A stretch of DNA of 64,000 nucleotides from Phyto melanocephala. Taxonomy: Eukaryota; Arthropoda; Insecta; Diptera; Rhinophoridae. The notes beneath the pieces are model-generated. The model was given only the letters and a program-made list of their open reading frames with translations, was not told where the DNA came from and made no database searches. The position numbers and the translations under genes were made by a program. This document shows, in pieces, positions 1-12,185 of this stretch. Position 1 is the first letter of the stretch. Each line of letters begins with the position of its first letter. The stretch covers positions 171,844,235 to 171,908,234 of the forward strand of contig OW799233.1 in the NCBI GenBank assembly GCA_941918925.1, read 5' to 3'.

Positions 1-125
1 ACCGGCTTTTGTGAGTGAAAAAACCGGTGTATTCGACATTCGAAAAATTAACATTTGGAAAAAAACTGCCAGCTGAAAGTGTAAAAAACCGGTTTTTCCA
101 CCGGTTATAAAACCGAATCGATCAC
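1..125. repeat. ACCGG-rich dispersed-repeat fragment cut by window edge
   Basis: Four ACCGG words (three of them ACCGGT) lie in A/T-rich surroundings within about 110 bases, and the block stops at a GATCGATTCGG-like border (read on the minus strand). This arrangement looks like the end of a transposable element that continues left of the window. The family is not recognised and no coding sequence is visible. Confidence 0.35.
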
Positions 126-3100
126 CCTAATGTGAATACTTACATGTGAAATTAAGGAGAAAAATTTTCGGTGCCCTATTTTGCTGAGCACGACTCTGGT
201 GTAAAAAAGGAAATGTCTTAAATGGCGTAATTGCTTCTGTCAAATTATATTGCTCACCTTGCTTTGGTGTAGTCTCCTTGAGCAGAACAATGTCTGCAGC
301 AAAGTTAATGACAGTAAGACAATTCAGTTAAGCGATCATAAACAAGTTCAATAATATGATAAAAAATCATGTTCTACTACCCTTAGGACGACCGATAAAA
401 TGTACTCCCATATCTCTAACTAGACTTCGACCTTGCAAAATCTACAGCAATCTGAAGCACCCCAAGAGTACTTACTTTTCACTAAGTGTACGGAATAGGG
501 TCCTGCAAAGATGTATATTGTGAATTTTAGTTAATTTTTTTTTGTGTTCAGATTTTTAAAAAGTTTAACACTTTCTCTTTTACCTTGTCGAGTATAATTT
601 TAAAATGAATAGCTAATTCTGTTCAAGCTGCTTTTTTTAAACCTTCAACTATAGCCACATCTATTGTTGCCATATAAACCAAACACTTGGCACTTAAGAT
701 AAGCTGATACTACGAGGAATAAAAGCGCGCACAGAGCATTTTTGACGTCCACAAATAGCTTCGATATGGCATTGAGTTTTTTTAAGGTTTTAAGAATTGA
801 GTTATCTTTTTATCAGTTACAACCTTTAATAGCTCTTTAAGTAGCTGAAATTTTAGACTGTTATTAATTGGATTAAACCAACAGTCTTTAAAACAACCTC
901 CTGCCTCATCCTATTATATAAATACCTACAAGTATCCAGATAGACTGGAAGTTGGTTGTGCCTTTAAGTTGCCATTTAGGAAGGACTTTCGTTAATAATA
1001 CCAATTGTTTATTATTTCCAATTAAAATTTAAAAGAAATTCCTTCTCACAGCAAAGTTCAGAAATTTTCCAAGTCCTGTGTGTTCAAACTAAACAAATTT
1101 TAATGTTTCTTTACACATACTGCCTAATATCTTTCTCTAATTTGAAATACTCGTAATGTAGCACGTTTCTGGAAAAAAGTTACTATTTTTATTTTCTATT
1201 CAAAACATTCTTATTTTTATGTTGAATAGCTGTCGCAGCCATACTGTTGAAAGTTCCAAGAAAACCTAAACAAAAACAACAACAATAACAGAGTACGTAT
1301 TAAAAACAACTGACTGTTGCTTCATTAGTGTAATGAAGAAATAACAAATAATACGTACATAGAGTGGCACGATTTATAGGGCACAAACAGCCAGTCGAGG
1401 ACAGCAAAACGATATTGTTTTATGAAAGAAAAAAAAAAAGATGAAATGATGTACATAAATGTATATCGTTATATAAAAAGCAAAATGTTACAATTTTTAA
1501 AAATTTTAACACTATTTTGAATGATGTCAAGACAAAATGTCATGGTAATGTCAATGGTAATCGCTCGACTTTTGTATTTAAGAAAATTGTTATTAAAACT
1601 AATGAAGAGAATTAGTTCTTATACATGGAGTTTGACGGCTGCAGTTCAGAAAAAGAAAGGAATAATAATCAGCTGATTAACAAAAATATGTGACGACTAA
1701 GTCTGCTTCTGGTGGTATGGTACTTAAGGTCTATTAAATTTATAATTATTATTTAATCATTGGTTTCTTTTTATCTATATTTATTACTTTTAATTTTTAT
1801 TTATTAATTTTTGGTTTGTTAAATTTTAAGTTCAAGCCATTTTCCAATTTCAATTACGTTATGTTAAGCAACAACCTTTTGAATTACTAAGTAATACAAC
1901 AACTATACCAAGGACATTTGTAATTCAAAGTTAAATGTTGAAATACTAACATTCGAAAGTGTTGGTATTAGAGAGAAACAGCTGTTGTTGTGGTAGTTGG
2001 TTGTTGTTATATTTCTATTTTCAGAGAAAATGCATTTCAACACAACTCAATTAGCAAATTAAATAAACCTTTTTTTATTTGCCAACACTTTCAGCTTTGC
2101 AAATGCAAATATTTAAAACAATTTTTATTTACCTTGTTTTTTAGTTCTTTTCGTATTTTATTTAATTGTTAGTGGCCAGAGACAGTTGTTGAGAGATTTC
2201 TGAGATTTGTAACAATGTTAACTAAAAGGTCTTTAAGCCGATTGTATTGTAACTTAAGTGAAAATGGTTAGATAAAATTATTTGTATAGAACTGCTGGTG
2301 TTTCTAGTGTTGTAACAAAAATTAAGTCATTACATATTAAAATTTATTTTGTTAAAGATTTCTGTAAATAAGTTTCTAAAAATAAAATATTCTGAAATAA
2401 AAATAGAATAATTATTAATTACAATAATTTTTATTACTGCCTTTTTGTAAAAAAAAAATCACAGAAAAGTTAAACCAGGACATATCTGGTTTTAAGCGTA
2501 AGTGGTCTACCTCGCCCAACAAGGTAACGGAAGCAACTAGAAAACCTTTAATGAAATATTACCACAAAAAGAGGATTAACTTATAAATAATGAGTAATAT
2601 GCTAATATTTTAATCCTTAAGGAATTTTTACAATATAAAAATAAATTTACGAATTTTTGTGAATGTTTGCATTGAAATGTTTAAGTTTTATTTAGCTTAA
2701 TACAAGTATAAGTTTTTCTTTCACTTTTTTAACATTCCACACAGCAGACAAGTTAGGAACATACATTTTTCATGATTTATTTTTATTTTTCTGAAGGTCC
2801 TAGTTGTCACAAAAGAAAAAGGCACTACTCCTGCTAAAAGTATTTGCTGAAATTTCAAAAGATTTCAATCAATATTTAATTGTAATTAAAAAAATCGTAG
2901 CTTGAGTTATGTTGGTATTAGACAAGTATTTGACATAATAATCGTTATCAGTTTAATATATTAATTTATGTTCTAATATTTAAATACATATTTATTTAAT
3001 AGAAAATTTTCTAAGGACCGTTATTTCAACTTGCCTATAAATCTTATGTAAGTAAAAGTTATTTTCGGCTAATGTAAGCAATTAGGTAACATGTGAATAT

Positions 3101-3309
3101 TTTTTGTTATTACAACCTTCTTGTAAAATAAACTTTATTTCTTGTAAATATGGCAGTGCCAGGGCAAATATCGACTATTTGTGACAAATTAAAATACGTA
3201 CTGGCAATTATTTTCTTATTAGAAAGGACTTTAAAACTTCTACAAAAAATATGTAATAGTTTTTTTTAAACTCAAGGTCCTTCCAATAATAAAGAATTTT
3301 TTTGTTCTA

Positions 3310-3365
3310 TTATTTGATCAATATTTCGCTACCTATTTGTGTAGCATCATCAGGATACGATATTT
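3310..3365 (-). ncRNA. Hammerhead-like ribozyme core, Penelope-like element terminus
   Basis: Read on the minus strand, a CTGATGA box (3347-3353) is followed by stem II GCTAC / GTAGC (3341-3345 with 3328-3332), then GAAA (3324-3327), then a short UAUU/AAUA-type stem III. That is the catalytic-core order of a hammerhead ribozyme. Penelope-like retroelements are known to carry such motifs in their terminal repeats, and the intact Penelope pair at 40-44 kb has the same TAGCGAAATATT block. No reverse transcriptase remains next to it, so this is probably a lone 3' end. Whether it self-cleaves is unknown. Confidence 0.55.
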
Positions 3366-4394
3366 TATTACATATGTGTTTTTTGTTGGTTTAGGGTCTT
3401 AATATTTGGTTTTTTAAATTTACAGTTTGATTAGCAAATTGAAAATAAGCTTAAAAAACTATTACATATTATAAAAAAGGTCAACGAAACTAATAATTTC
3501 TACAAAAAATCAGTTCAATAAGAAACATAACAAACAGTGATTACGCTTATTTTTAAAAATAATTGTCAAATATCAATTAAGTTTTAAAGGTTTTTGATAG
3601 AATCCTAAACGGTTATAATGGCAACACTACAAATTATTTTTCGAAATTTCTTATGTCATTTTGTTCATCATAGTGTGCCATTCTTTTATGGCATAACTTG
3701 ACAAGCTTCAAAAATTTTAAAATGTTTTTAAAAAATTTGTTTTCATATAAAAATACCTAAAGAAATCTAAATTGATGGACGTCATTATCCAGTTAATCGA
3801 CTGGCTATTTCTCATAAACAAAAAGTATTGCAGATTTGAGGCGATAACAACCCACATAAAGCTATTTAAAGTCATTATATCCAGATAAAGTTGCAGTGTG
3901 CTGTACACTTCATACTGGCGAAGTAAAAGTTCACGTTTTGTGAAGAAATATTTCTACCAGTATCTGTCAACAAAGAGCGTTCGTTACAAGACAAGATTTA
4001 ATACATTTTTGTTTTCTGTTGTTGTTAAAAGTGTGTGATACTAATCCAGCAATTGATCAATTAGAACTTAACACTGAACGTATTAATAATGTAAAGCAGC
4101 CCAATTTATGTGATAACGTGGTGAAAAGTTGGGTTGATAAAATACGGTATGTTCCCATCAATAATGTTATTTTTCATAATTAATGGCATAATTTTTCTAA
4201 TAAGGAAAAACTTTTTCTTGTCTCACTGAAGAATTTATGTGTTTTTATGTTTCGTTTTATTTACATGTATGTACATAGTAAGAATGTAGGCTTAGTTTTA
4301 AACAGATTTGTAAGGGAGAAATGCTAAACTGTCCTTACGTATCTGCTAACAAGAAGCATATTTTTACATCGTTGGCCTGTAATGCCAAAGGTAT

Positions 4395-4640
4395 TTATAG
4401 TTTTATCCGTATTCCGATTGTACAAAGTATTAGAAAATATACTGGAAACTTGTGAATAATGCAGTCAATTGAGTATTGTCCGCCTGTCCGGTTGAAATCA
4501 ACACTTAGAAGCCCCCACATATTGCTAATACTTGTCTGAAAACTAAATTTTTTGAAAATATTTAGGCATGAATTGCTATTAAAATCCAACTTATTCACCC
4601 TTTAACTTCTTGAGGTATTCGAATTAACTTGACTGCCTCT
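4395..4640 (+). repeat. Old, diverged mini-me-type repeat relic
   Basis: This stretch keeps the order of landmarks of the fresh copies elsewhere: a GTCCGCCTGTCCG block (GTCY type), then GTTGAAATCAAC, then AGAAGCCC, then a TTGCTATTAAAATCC block. It is clearly more decayed than 9357-10020. The small minus-strand frame across it is not a gene. Confidence 0.5.
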
Positions 4641-4784
4641 GTTTTTTCTCCTATTACTCGCATTAATATTTTGAAGTCCTAAGATAAGTTATAGACAGCT
4701 TTGTGCCTCTAGTAATATTCTTAAAACTTTTAAAGTTTTGGTAAAAAATATTTGAAAAAATATAAACTTTTACCTGTAGTGTCA

Positions 4785-5065
4785 AAGTTATATACTGCTT
4801 TGTCATTCTATTTGTAGTTTCTATAATATTTATTTTCGGCCCTAAAAATATATATTTTCCGAAAGTTTATGACTAAGGGGTTTAACAATATCCCTTTCCC
4901 TATCTCTCTGTTTGTCTGTTCTTGTGTTTCTTAAAATTAATTTTAAGAAGCCCACACAGATTGTGAAGATTTATGTGTAGTAAAAGTCTTCGGTAATATT
5001 CGAGATTGTTTTTCTATTAAAATCCAGCAACACCATTTTATAACTTTCCCAGATATAATCAAATA
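4785..5065 (+). repeat. Second old mini-me-type repeat relic
   Basis: It contains the words CTTTGTCATTC, TTTCTATAATATTTATTTTCGG and AAAATATATATTTTCCGAAAG, then a CTCTGTTTGTCTGTTC block, then TCTATTAAAATCCAGCA. The order matches the young copies in the window (TTTGTCATTCCG, TTTCCGACCCCATAAAG, GTCTGTCCG, TATTAAAATTCAGCA). With 4395-4640 it makes a tandem pair of aged copies in one orientation. Confidence 0.5.
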
Positions 5066-5262
5066 AACTACTTAGTGTTTTCCTATATTTTTACTAAAAA
5101 AATCAGCCTTAGAATATGTTATAGAAACGTTTGCTACTATTTTAAAATACGAATTTCCTTTAGAACTTTTTATAAATAACTTTGGATAAATCGGTTACTA
5201 ATATTTAAAGTTGTAGGCAAGACTAGTATTTAAAAATTTATATTTTATAATTTATAAAGTTG

Positions 5263-5813
<551 letters not shown>

Positions 5814-5889
5814 AATAAATTGGCTTATAAGAACAGCTACCAAAGATAAGTATTTTGTGCAGCCATTAGGTTGCTTATAAGTCACGGCT

Positions 5890-6300
5890 TTTAATAAAGC
5901 CTAATAATTTATTAGGCAAAGAATGTAAAATGCTCATGGGCATAATAACACTTAATTCTAGAAATTTTGATCTCCTCATGCAGAGTGCCGGGAAATTGCA
6001 GTGGACGTGTTCCGCTATCTCTTCAGTCATATCGCAAAACCGGCACGTCGCAATATTTGACCTACCATTTTTAGTTAAGTTTTAACTGAGATTGTAATAT
6101 CCAGTCAGAAAAACTGATTATGTTTGCAGATTCTTCCTGTTCGGAAATAGAATTTCCTTAGATTTGGCTCTAAAGAGGAACACAAACCTCAGACGTTGAT
6201 CCTGAACTATTTGTCAGTAAGAAGCAAGTTCAGCGTTGAGGAGAGCGAATAGTACACCCTTTAGTTACATTAGACAGCTAGCTGAACGAATAATAAATCT
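5890..6300 (-). pseudogene. Non-LTR retrotransposon 3' ORF relic (C-terminal zinc-knuckle region)
   Basis: On the minus strand a frame near 5970-6080 reads NGRSNIATCRFCDMTEEI followed by AEHVHCNFPALC, a C-x2-C ... H-x2-C arrangement. This is the Cys/His cluster that follows the RNase H domain in R1/LOA/I-type non-LTR retrotransposons. Upstream codons are broken by a frameshift and a stop, so it is dead. The 24.8-25.7 kb copy has an equivalent cluster but different flanks, so this may be another family. Confidence 0.55.
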
Positions 6301-6762
6301 ACATGTGGGTCAAGTCTAGTATTCATTCCCCTCAATATCGGTATCAAACGAAAAAAAGTTAAAATCCAAGATAGTCTTCTGAATAAAATGGCGGATATAT
6401 GGGTAAAATAAAGTAAAGTAACTACTGCCTTGTTCCCTTCAAGTGCTACAATATTGGTATTAAAGACTTGCCCAGTATAATACAGATAACTTAGAAAAAA
6501 TTGTTAAATAGCACCTGCAAAACAATGGCAGATTTTTTTCCAAGTCCTGGGAATACGGATATTAAATAACCAGTGGAATATAGTTTACTATGTAAAAATT
6601 TAAAATCAAAGTTTTTGACACAAATAATGAATCATAAATGCATATAATACTAAATCTGAAGTGTAAGCTAGGCTGCAATGTGCTCTTATTATCTATTTAA
6701 ATGATGGTGAAAGGTATTATCAGATACGGCGCCGCCGAATATAAGACTCTTACTTGTTTTTA
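6290..6762 (+). repeat. Mini-me-related repeat relic, 3' part
   Basis: It ends in CGGCGCCGCCGAATATAAGACTCTTACTTGTTTTT, the same closing block as the complete copy at 9357-10020 (CCGAATATAGTACTCTTACTTG). The internal part shares word order (GTTCCCTTCAAG...CTACAATATTGG) with 11880-12185, so these two seem to be one older subfamily. No coding content. Confidence 0.5.
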
Positions 6763-8202
6763 TATAACATATTTAAAAGCATTACTTTTGAGAACAAATT
6801 CATTTCCCTTCTTTCATTTAATTGTAATGCAAAGGTGGTCAGTTCCCGTTTTATAAAAGGCAAAGCATTAAAAGGCCTTTGTAATAACCTGCTTCTTTGT
6901 AAGAGATAAGTGCAGGATTTACATGTATTTTTTTACTAAATACGAAAATGATTTTTATGATTTGCATTGTTCTTAAATTTATGTAACAGTAAGTGTATTT
7001 AAAGCACTTAGAATCATTAGAGTTATTAAAAATTTATTTATTTTTTTTTCATTTTATTTACCCGAAGAACACTAAGTATTGATCGTGATGAAGCAGCATT
7101 TAATCTAAAGTATTCATAAACATTATTTAACATTTATTCAAGACTTATTTGACAGATGTTGGACAGAATACCGCAGTTAACGTTTAAATACTGATTTATT
7201 GAAAAAAAAAATACTAAATTATTATTAAACTTATTATATAGAATACACATAAATATATACATTCTTTTACACCACACAAAAACTAGTTGCGTTTACGTGT
7301 GTATGCGTGTAAGCAGGTATTTCCAACAACTGAGAGCGGAAGTCATGGAAAAAGCGCAACAGTCTGTTTATGTTGTCTTAACGACAAAATGCACAACAGA
7401 ATCAAAATAAGTTAAAAAAATAAAAATTTTATCAATAAGTATAAAACAAGAAAGAGAAAATAATTTATAAGTGAAATAACAATAAAGGAAATTGTGTTGC
7501 TTAAAAACGCAAACAAAACAACATGCCGACGTATTTATAATCACACAATTACATCCGCCAACAACCATCCACCCATCCGTTTATTTCCTCTAAAAGCAGT
7601 GAAACCCCTGCATAGCACCACACTTCTTTTTGTAGAAAAGAAAAAAAATATTATTAATAATAAATAGAAAAATACCAAACAACTAACCATTGAAGACATA
7701 AAAAGCTTTTTAATATGTTTTTTTTCCTTCAGACAAGAGAGATATAGAGAAATTCAAAAGGAAACCGCAGAAAAGTAAATCATAAACTTAACAGAAACGA
7801 TTGCTGTGAGGAGATTTAATACTCTTTATATATTTTTTTAATTGAATTGAATTTAAGACTTTTAATGTGACTTTTAAGAGGGCTCCAGACAGCAAAGATG
7901 TGCGCCTGTGTTAATGTCCGTTAGGCATTATTGCCAGGCGGAAGGATGGTACATGATTTTATTTAAGTTTATGTCTCATTTATTTATTTCATACTGCCTG
8001 AGTGTTTCTTACTCCTAGAAAGACTGCAGTAAGAATCAATAATAAAATCAAACTAATATCCTTGATTTCATTATATTTTTTTTCTCTCTTCTGTTTTACT
8101 TCGTTTTTATTACGAGTTATGGCAGCATTTATTAACATTTCATTTTGCTATTCGTTCTTGATTTTATTTGTAATGTTCCACTTTTTTTTATTCTTTTTAT
8201 AG

Positions 8203-8335
8203 TTCCTGCACGTTTGGTATGGGCAGCACTGGGCAAAAGTGTGGATTTACCATGCGATCTTACACCACCTTCACCGCAGGATTCTGTGAAACTGCTGCTA
8301 TGGTTCAAAGATACAACGGGAATTCCACTCTACAG
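8203..8335 (+). CDS. Side-family receptor, exon a (first half of Ig domain 1)
   Basis: An internal exon bounded by a pyrimidine-rich AG acceptor (8201-8202) and a GTAAAT donor (8336). It encodes VPARLVWAALGKSVDLPCDL and onward to LLWFKDTTGIPLY. The LPC cysteine and the LLWF tryptophan are the B-strand Cys and C-strand Trp of a V-type immunoglobulin fold, and the sequence strongly resembles the first Ig domain of the Drosophila Sidestep family. Those proteins are cell-surface receptors on neurons and their targets, known as ligands of Beaten-path proteins in axon guidance. It opens in phase 1 and ends in phase 2, so its last serine codon (AG|T) is completed by the exon at 28480. Which Side paralogue this is cannot be settled here. 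Confidence 0.88.
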
Positions 8336-8437
8336 GTAAATATGTGTATTCAATGTGTTATTTTTTTGCTCGCAAAACTCAGAAATTCAAGTAAAATGTG
8401 TGTGAAAAATAAACAATATAATTGAAGAGAATTTAAA

Positions 8438-8760
8438 TTTTATTACACCCTTCATAATGAGTGTAAGGATATATATAGGTTTGTCATTCCGTTTAAAATT
8501 TCTAAAATTTTATTTTTTCGACCCCATTAGGTATATATTTGCTGAAGCCTTATGAATAGAGGAGTCTATTAAGCACTATTCATCTGTCCATCTGTCCGTG
8601 TGTATGTTGAAATCAACTTTTTGAAGCTCTTCGACATTGTAAGTCCCGTGTAGGCTATTAAAATATCAAAAATATTTGGGAGCAGATTGGTATTAGAATT
8701 CAAAATATTCGCCTTATAAATTCTTGAGATATGGGCGAATAAACACGACTACCTAAGTTT
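8438..8760 (+). repeat. Mini-me-type repeat, 3'-truncated
   Basis: It starts TTACACCCTTCAT and carries GTTTGTCATTCCG, CGACCCCATTAGG, TCTGTCCATCTGTCCGTG and GTTGAAATCAAC in the usual order. It lacks the A/T-rich core and the closing CCGAATATAG...CTTG block, so it is a partial copy sitting about 100 bases downstream of exon a. Confidence 0.65.
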
Positions 8761-9069
8761 TTAATAATAATGATTTGCCAGCTTTAAAATAATTTTAAGA
8801 CACGGTTTGGTTTGAAACCAACTGAGATATAAGCATTAGCGAACAACTGCTTCGGTGCTTTTCCTAAAATTTACAAACGGAAATCGATATTTTTTAGTTT
8901 CTATATAACCGGGCTAGCCAATATTGTAATAAAATTAAAGGGCTTGAATAATAAAATATTGTTAGCTTTCCAGCAAAAAAATCTGTGAAACAAAAGTGAA
9001 TTTGCAGGAGTTTAACTGGTGACGCAGTATTTAAATTTAGGTGAAAACACTAATTATCTTAAAAAAAGC

Positions 9070-9356
9070 GTATCATTGGAAACCATGTGTTTACATGAAT
9101 ATATTAATGAACTACACTCGATTCTATTAAATGCATAGAACTCATGCATATTTGGTGAAAAGCACCTGATGTTTATGAGTTTTTTTTTTGTTTGTTTACA
9201 CGAATTGTTTAAGATATTTTACGTAATGTTGCATTTATTTTTAAGCACATTAATAATGATAAATTGCTTCGTATTTAGTGAGTCATTTAGAATTATTTAT
9301 TTTACACAATTAATTTAAAAGTGTTTAAAATATAATTCGCTTTGCACTATTTCCAA
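9070..9356. repeat. Dispersed repeat X, copy 1
   Basis: This block shares ordered words with 57990-58257 and 60300-60490: GAATATATTAAT, CATAGAACTCATGC, a TTTGTTTAC...AATTG(T/C)TTAAGAT stretch, a TTTTAAGCACAT word and TATTTAG(T/G)GAG. It directly abuts a mini-me copy at 9357, and copy 2 likewise abuts one. No coding content and no family name can be given. Confidence 0.5.
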
Positions 9357-10020
9357 TTTTTATACCATTCACACAGTAAAAAGGTTTGTCATTCCGTGTG
9401 AAATTTCTACAATTTTCATTTCCGACCCCATAAAGTATACATTTGAATAGGGTAGTCGATTAAGCACTGTCAGTCTATCCGTCTGATAGTCTGAACGTGT
9501 GTATGTTGAAATCAACTTTTTGAAACCCACCGACATTGCCTGGATCCGGGTGAGGTATTAAAATACCAGAAATATTTGGGAGAAGATCGGTATTAAAAAT
9601 CAGAAACATCGGTAATAAACAACTGAGAAATGAGAATGAGTAAACGTGGCATTAAATCCCAGCTGAGCCAAAAAATTTTTTTTTTTATTTTTTTTCTTAA
9701 TTTTTTAATTTTGATTTATTTTTTTTTTCATTTTTTTTAATATTTTTTTTTAATTTTTTTTTAATTTTTTTTTTTTTTTTTAATTTGTATTTATTGTTTA
9801 TATTATTATTTTTTTAAAATTTTTTTTTTTAATTTATTTTTTTTTTAATACATACGTAAATTTATAATTTTACCAGGGGATGTTTTTATATATGTATGTT
9901 TTTTATATGTATGTACGTACTTCATATGGGATGAATGGTGATACTGTTATTGCATGACTACACGTTGTGAAGGGTATATAAGATTCGGTACTGCCGAATA
10001 TAGTACTCTTACTTGTTTTT
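9357..10020 (+). mobile_element. Complete mini-me-like element
   Basis: Starts TTTTATACC and ends CTCTTACTTGTTTTT. From left to right it holds TTTGTCATTCCG, TTTCCGACCCCATAAAG, a GTCTATCCGTCTGATAG block, GTTGAAATCAAC, an oligo-T/TA-rich stretch (9668-9850), (TATG)n-like words, then CATGACTACACGTTGTGA and CCGAATATAG. Mini-me elements of Diptera are described as having a TA-type and a GTCY-type proto-microsatellite, which fits. It has no coding capacity and must depend on another element for movement. Other full or near-full copies: 19844, 50564, 58258 and 58548. Confidence 0.7.
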
Positions 10021-10052
10021 TGCTGGTTATGAAAGATGGCGTCCTTGATTAA

Positions 10053-11865
10053 CCCTTTAACGACGAATGGGACACATATGTCCCTTTTGGTTTTTTCATC
10101 AATACTGCCACATTTTATAATTTGTTTTGACTTAATCGGTCTTGTTCGACAAAAAACAAAAGCATCTTTTGGTATCCGTGTTAAACTTAAGTTTTACTTG
10201 CTTGAGTTGTGTTTAGGATGTCTTAAAGTAAAAAATTTGCATTTTGTTTTTTCGAAAATTTAGTTTTTTAATATCTCGGATTCTAATTAATACTCTTGGA
10301 TAAACTTTTAGCGTTAGATATATTAATTCCTTATGTAAGTTATTTGAATAACGAATGCTGTATCGGTTCTATACTTTTATCAGGAGGACTGAAAATTTAA
10401 TGGGACATATGTGTCCCATTCGTCGTTAAAGGAATTTTTGTAATACATTCTTTTTATTTTATTTAAAAATTTTATAACTGAAAAACAAAGAAGGAGCAAT
10501 CAATTCAGTTAAAAATAAGACAAAACTAAAAATTTAATTTAAAATTATTAATTAATTAAAATTTTGATTATCTTACAAATGGTTCATATAAGGAGAATCC
10601 AAATTAAACTCAGTTTGAGATTTAAAAAAATTTCTGTTCTTAGTAAAGCACACTGGTTCTTGGCACGCAAAACAAATTGTGTTTGTTCGCTTTCGATTCC
10701 GTTCTTTGTGCAAACAACACATCGCTTCCTGACACCTCCTTTTATTCATAATGTCCAGCTGAATTTGACAATGCCCACGGTCTTTACCGTGGTGGTGTCG
10801 AGATAATACCAACTTTTCGACAACAAAAGCCGTCTACTAACTGTGTAGCCAACTGCGAGGAAAGAATTTTTTCGAAACGGTCCCGAGTTATAACCTTCGA
10901 AATAAACGGTACTGAATATATTTCCATCGTAGACCAGTACAATCTTGTTTCAGGTAATATGTGGATACTCATTGCTATAATCAGCCCAAAACATGCTTTA
11001 AACTCTTCTTTACTTATAGAAAATATTATACATTTCTGCTCACAATAAAGTTTTGTTTGGTAAATTATGTACTGTACTAGTGTATCGAACTTACAAACTG
11101 TATTGCAAACTTCTAAAACAAACGGGACCTGCTCATTAGCGTTTACTTTTGGGTTTAAAACCTTTCCATATGTGTAATCAGGGTCGATATAAGACGGCGA
11201 AACATAATATTGATTGGGTTTTTTCCAGTGAACTTTAACTAAAATGTTTTTATCGGCCTTAGATTTATTAACATATTTTGCCATTGGCGCATCAGTCTTA
11301 GAATTTTTGCTCATTGGAGGTTTTTGGGTCAGGAGAATATCTGTGATTTTCAATTCGGCTCTGATAGCTAAATCAATGAAATTATCCAAAACACCCCATC
11401 CTCGGTTTTCAACTCCAACACATTTTCTTCACCTTCACTATTTGATGAATTTAAAAGCTGTTCAATTTTATAAAAACGACGCACTTTGCTCATTTTTAAA
11501 AATAACTTATATGGTTTACAATAATTGAATGGAAAACATGTTTTCAAAGTGCAACTTAAAACATGAATTTATGCAGAAACTACGCACTAGAGTATTGCAA
11601 TGCAAATAAAGCAATACTCTGGTCCCTGCGTTAACATGTTTACTGTTTGCAGCGACAAAATGCTTTTATATGTTCAATGAATTTGTTCCCAAATTTTTAC
11701 CTTTGTCGACGAATGGGACACATATGTCCCATGATTATTCTCGTAAAAGGAGTAAGAATTTTTAAATTTTGACAAAATTTTAGTCAAGAAATGTAGCGTT
11801 TCTGAGAAAGAATCCGCAATAAAATTTTAAAAATCTCTAGGCGAAGATTCTTCGTCGTCAAAGGG
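10053..11865 (-). mobile_element. piggyBac-type transposon, internally deleted, TTAA target sites
   Basis: Both ends show terminal inverted repeats: left CCCTTTAACGACGAATGGG, right (minus strand) CCCTTTGACGACGAAGAATC. Each is flanked by TTAA (10049-10052 and 11866-11869), the signature duplication of piggyBac transposons. A palindromic word GGGACACATATGTCCC follows the left end and recurs at 10402-10430 (reversed) and 11713-11728. The minus-strand transposase inside has lost its middle. Ends are well preserved, so the copy may be mobilised by an intact relative. Confidence 0.88.
10573..11389 (-). pseudogene. piggyBac transposase, core deleted
   Basis: The N-terminal part (10784-11389) reads through the region leading to KACFGLIIAMSIHILPETR and LYWST, the conserved block ahead of the piggyBac catalytic domain. 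It then jumps, near 10800-10850, to a C-terminal segment in another frame (about 10573-10760) with RRCQEAMCC...RTNTICFACQEPVC, the Cys-rich finger that ends piggyBac transposases. The DDD catalytic core between them (normally about 300 residues) is missing, so the protein cannot act as a transposase. No start codon with normal context was assigned. Confidence 0.82.
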
Positions 11866-11879
11866 TTAAATAGTGAATA

Positions 11880-12185
11880 TAAAAGTCGAATATAATAGTT
11901 ACTTCTTTGTCCCCTTTAACCCCCACAATATTATAAAAGAGCTTGATCATTACAATGTAGTAAATTATTAGAAAAGTGAAAAATTCAAGATTCAAAATGT
12001 TTAACCCCAAAAATGTAGATATCAAATGAAAGGGCTTGAGTAGAAGAAAACAATAACGAAAATGGCGTAATTCGTTAAATCTAAACATTATTATTTAGCT
12101 ATCATATGGTATATATACCGATGTATATGACGGTGAAAGGTAACATCAGACTTGGAATGACCAAATATAGCTCTCTTACTTAGTT
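11880..12185 (+). repeat. Mini-me-related relic next to piggyBac
   Basis: It shares word order with 6290-6762 (TTGTCCCCTTTAACC...CACAATATTATAAAAG; GTATATGACGGTGAAAGGTAACATCAGA) and ends CCAAATATAGCTCTCTTACTTAG, a mutated version of the usual closing block. It begins within 15 bases of the piggyBac end; the piggyBac element may have landed inside an older copy. Confidence 0.45.
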
